From Chryseobacterium sp. (lineage in GTDB: Bacteria; Bacteroidota; Bacteroidia; Flavobacteriales; Weeksellaceae), in NCBI GenBank assembly GCA_017989575.1, contig JAGNPP010000143.1, positions 1 to 6,783 of the forward strand: a stretch of 6,783 bases of DNA. Reading direction: 5' to 3'. Numbering within the stretch: the first letter of the stretch is position 1; each line of letters opens with the position of its first letter. Made by a program: the position numbers and the translations under genes. Positions 6,731 to 6,783 of the stretch are shown piece after piece. The notes beneath the pieces are model-generated. The model saw nothing but the letters and a program-made list of their open reading frames with translations. It was not told the origin of the DNA and ran no database searches.

Positions 6731-6764
6731 AAAAAGGCTGGAAAAATTAATTTCCAGCCTTTTT
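6731..6764 (+). terminator. Intrinsic terminator, probably bidirectional
   Basis: A perfect 14-bp inverted repeat: left arm 6731-6744 (AAAAAGGCTGGAAA), a 6-base loop AATTAA (6745-6750) and right arm 6751-6764 (TTTCCAGCCTTTTT). The right arm ends in five T, giving a normal U-tract for + strand transcripts from the barrel gene 20 bases upstream. The left side is preceded by further A runs (6723-6735), so a transcript arriving on the - strand would also meet a hairpin followed by U-rich sequence. This marks the end of the operon and hints at a convergent gene just beyond the window. Confidence 0.9.
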
Positions 6765-6783
6765 CATATATAGACCTTAAAAA

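Overview
The window looks like a piece of chromosome from a member of the Bacteroidota, most likely a flavobacterium of the Chryseobacterium/Weeksellaceae type. The reasons are low GC, A-rich stretches instead of clear Shine-Dalgarno sites before most starts, an outer-membrane barrel of the Bacteroidota PorT/OMP_b-brl kind with a signal peptide ending in Ser-Gln, and protein sequences such as QueE that read like flavobacterial versions. The genus is inference from recognition, not from a search.

All eight genes lie on the + strand and are packed head to tail, with gaps of 0 to about 32 bases and two overlaps. In order they are: the C-terminal half of glucose-6-phosphate isomerase (pgi, cut by the window start); an FkbM-type methyltransferase broken by a one-base frameshift at a run of six T; folD (one-carbon folate metabolism); queE (7-deazaguanine/queuosine pathway), overlapping folD by 8 bases; a membrane sugar-phosphate transferase that would start an exopolysaccharide or O-antigen-like glycan; an MlaE-type permease and an MlaF-type ATPase joined as TAAATG; and a secreted outer-membrane beta-barrel protein overlapping the ATPase gene by 17 bases. 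A perfect 14-bp hairpin with flanking A and T runs closes the cluster and probably terminates transcription from both sides. No gene-free stretch exceeds 300 bases, and I see no tRNA, rRNA, CRISPR array, insertion sequence or repeat family.

The genes fall into a core-metabolism part (pgi, folD, queE) and an envelope part (FkbM methyltransferase, phosphoglycosyltransferase, MlaE/MlaF, outer-membrane barrel). The last three genes look like one translationally coupled unit, probably concerned with lipid traffic across the envelope, but no MCE (MlaD-like) subunit is present between or after them in this window. The clearest anomaly is the frameshift in the FkbM gene: the missing 42 C-terminal residues are intact in the -1 frame. 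I found no sign of a wholly new system; the most interesting leads are that frameshift and the pairing of MlaEF with a beta-barrel protein.
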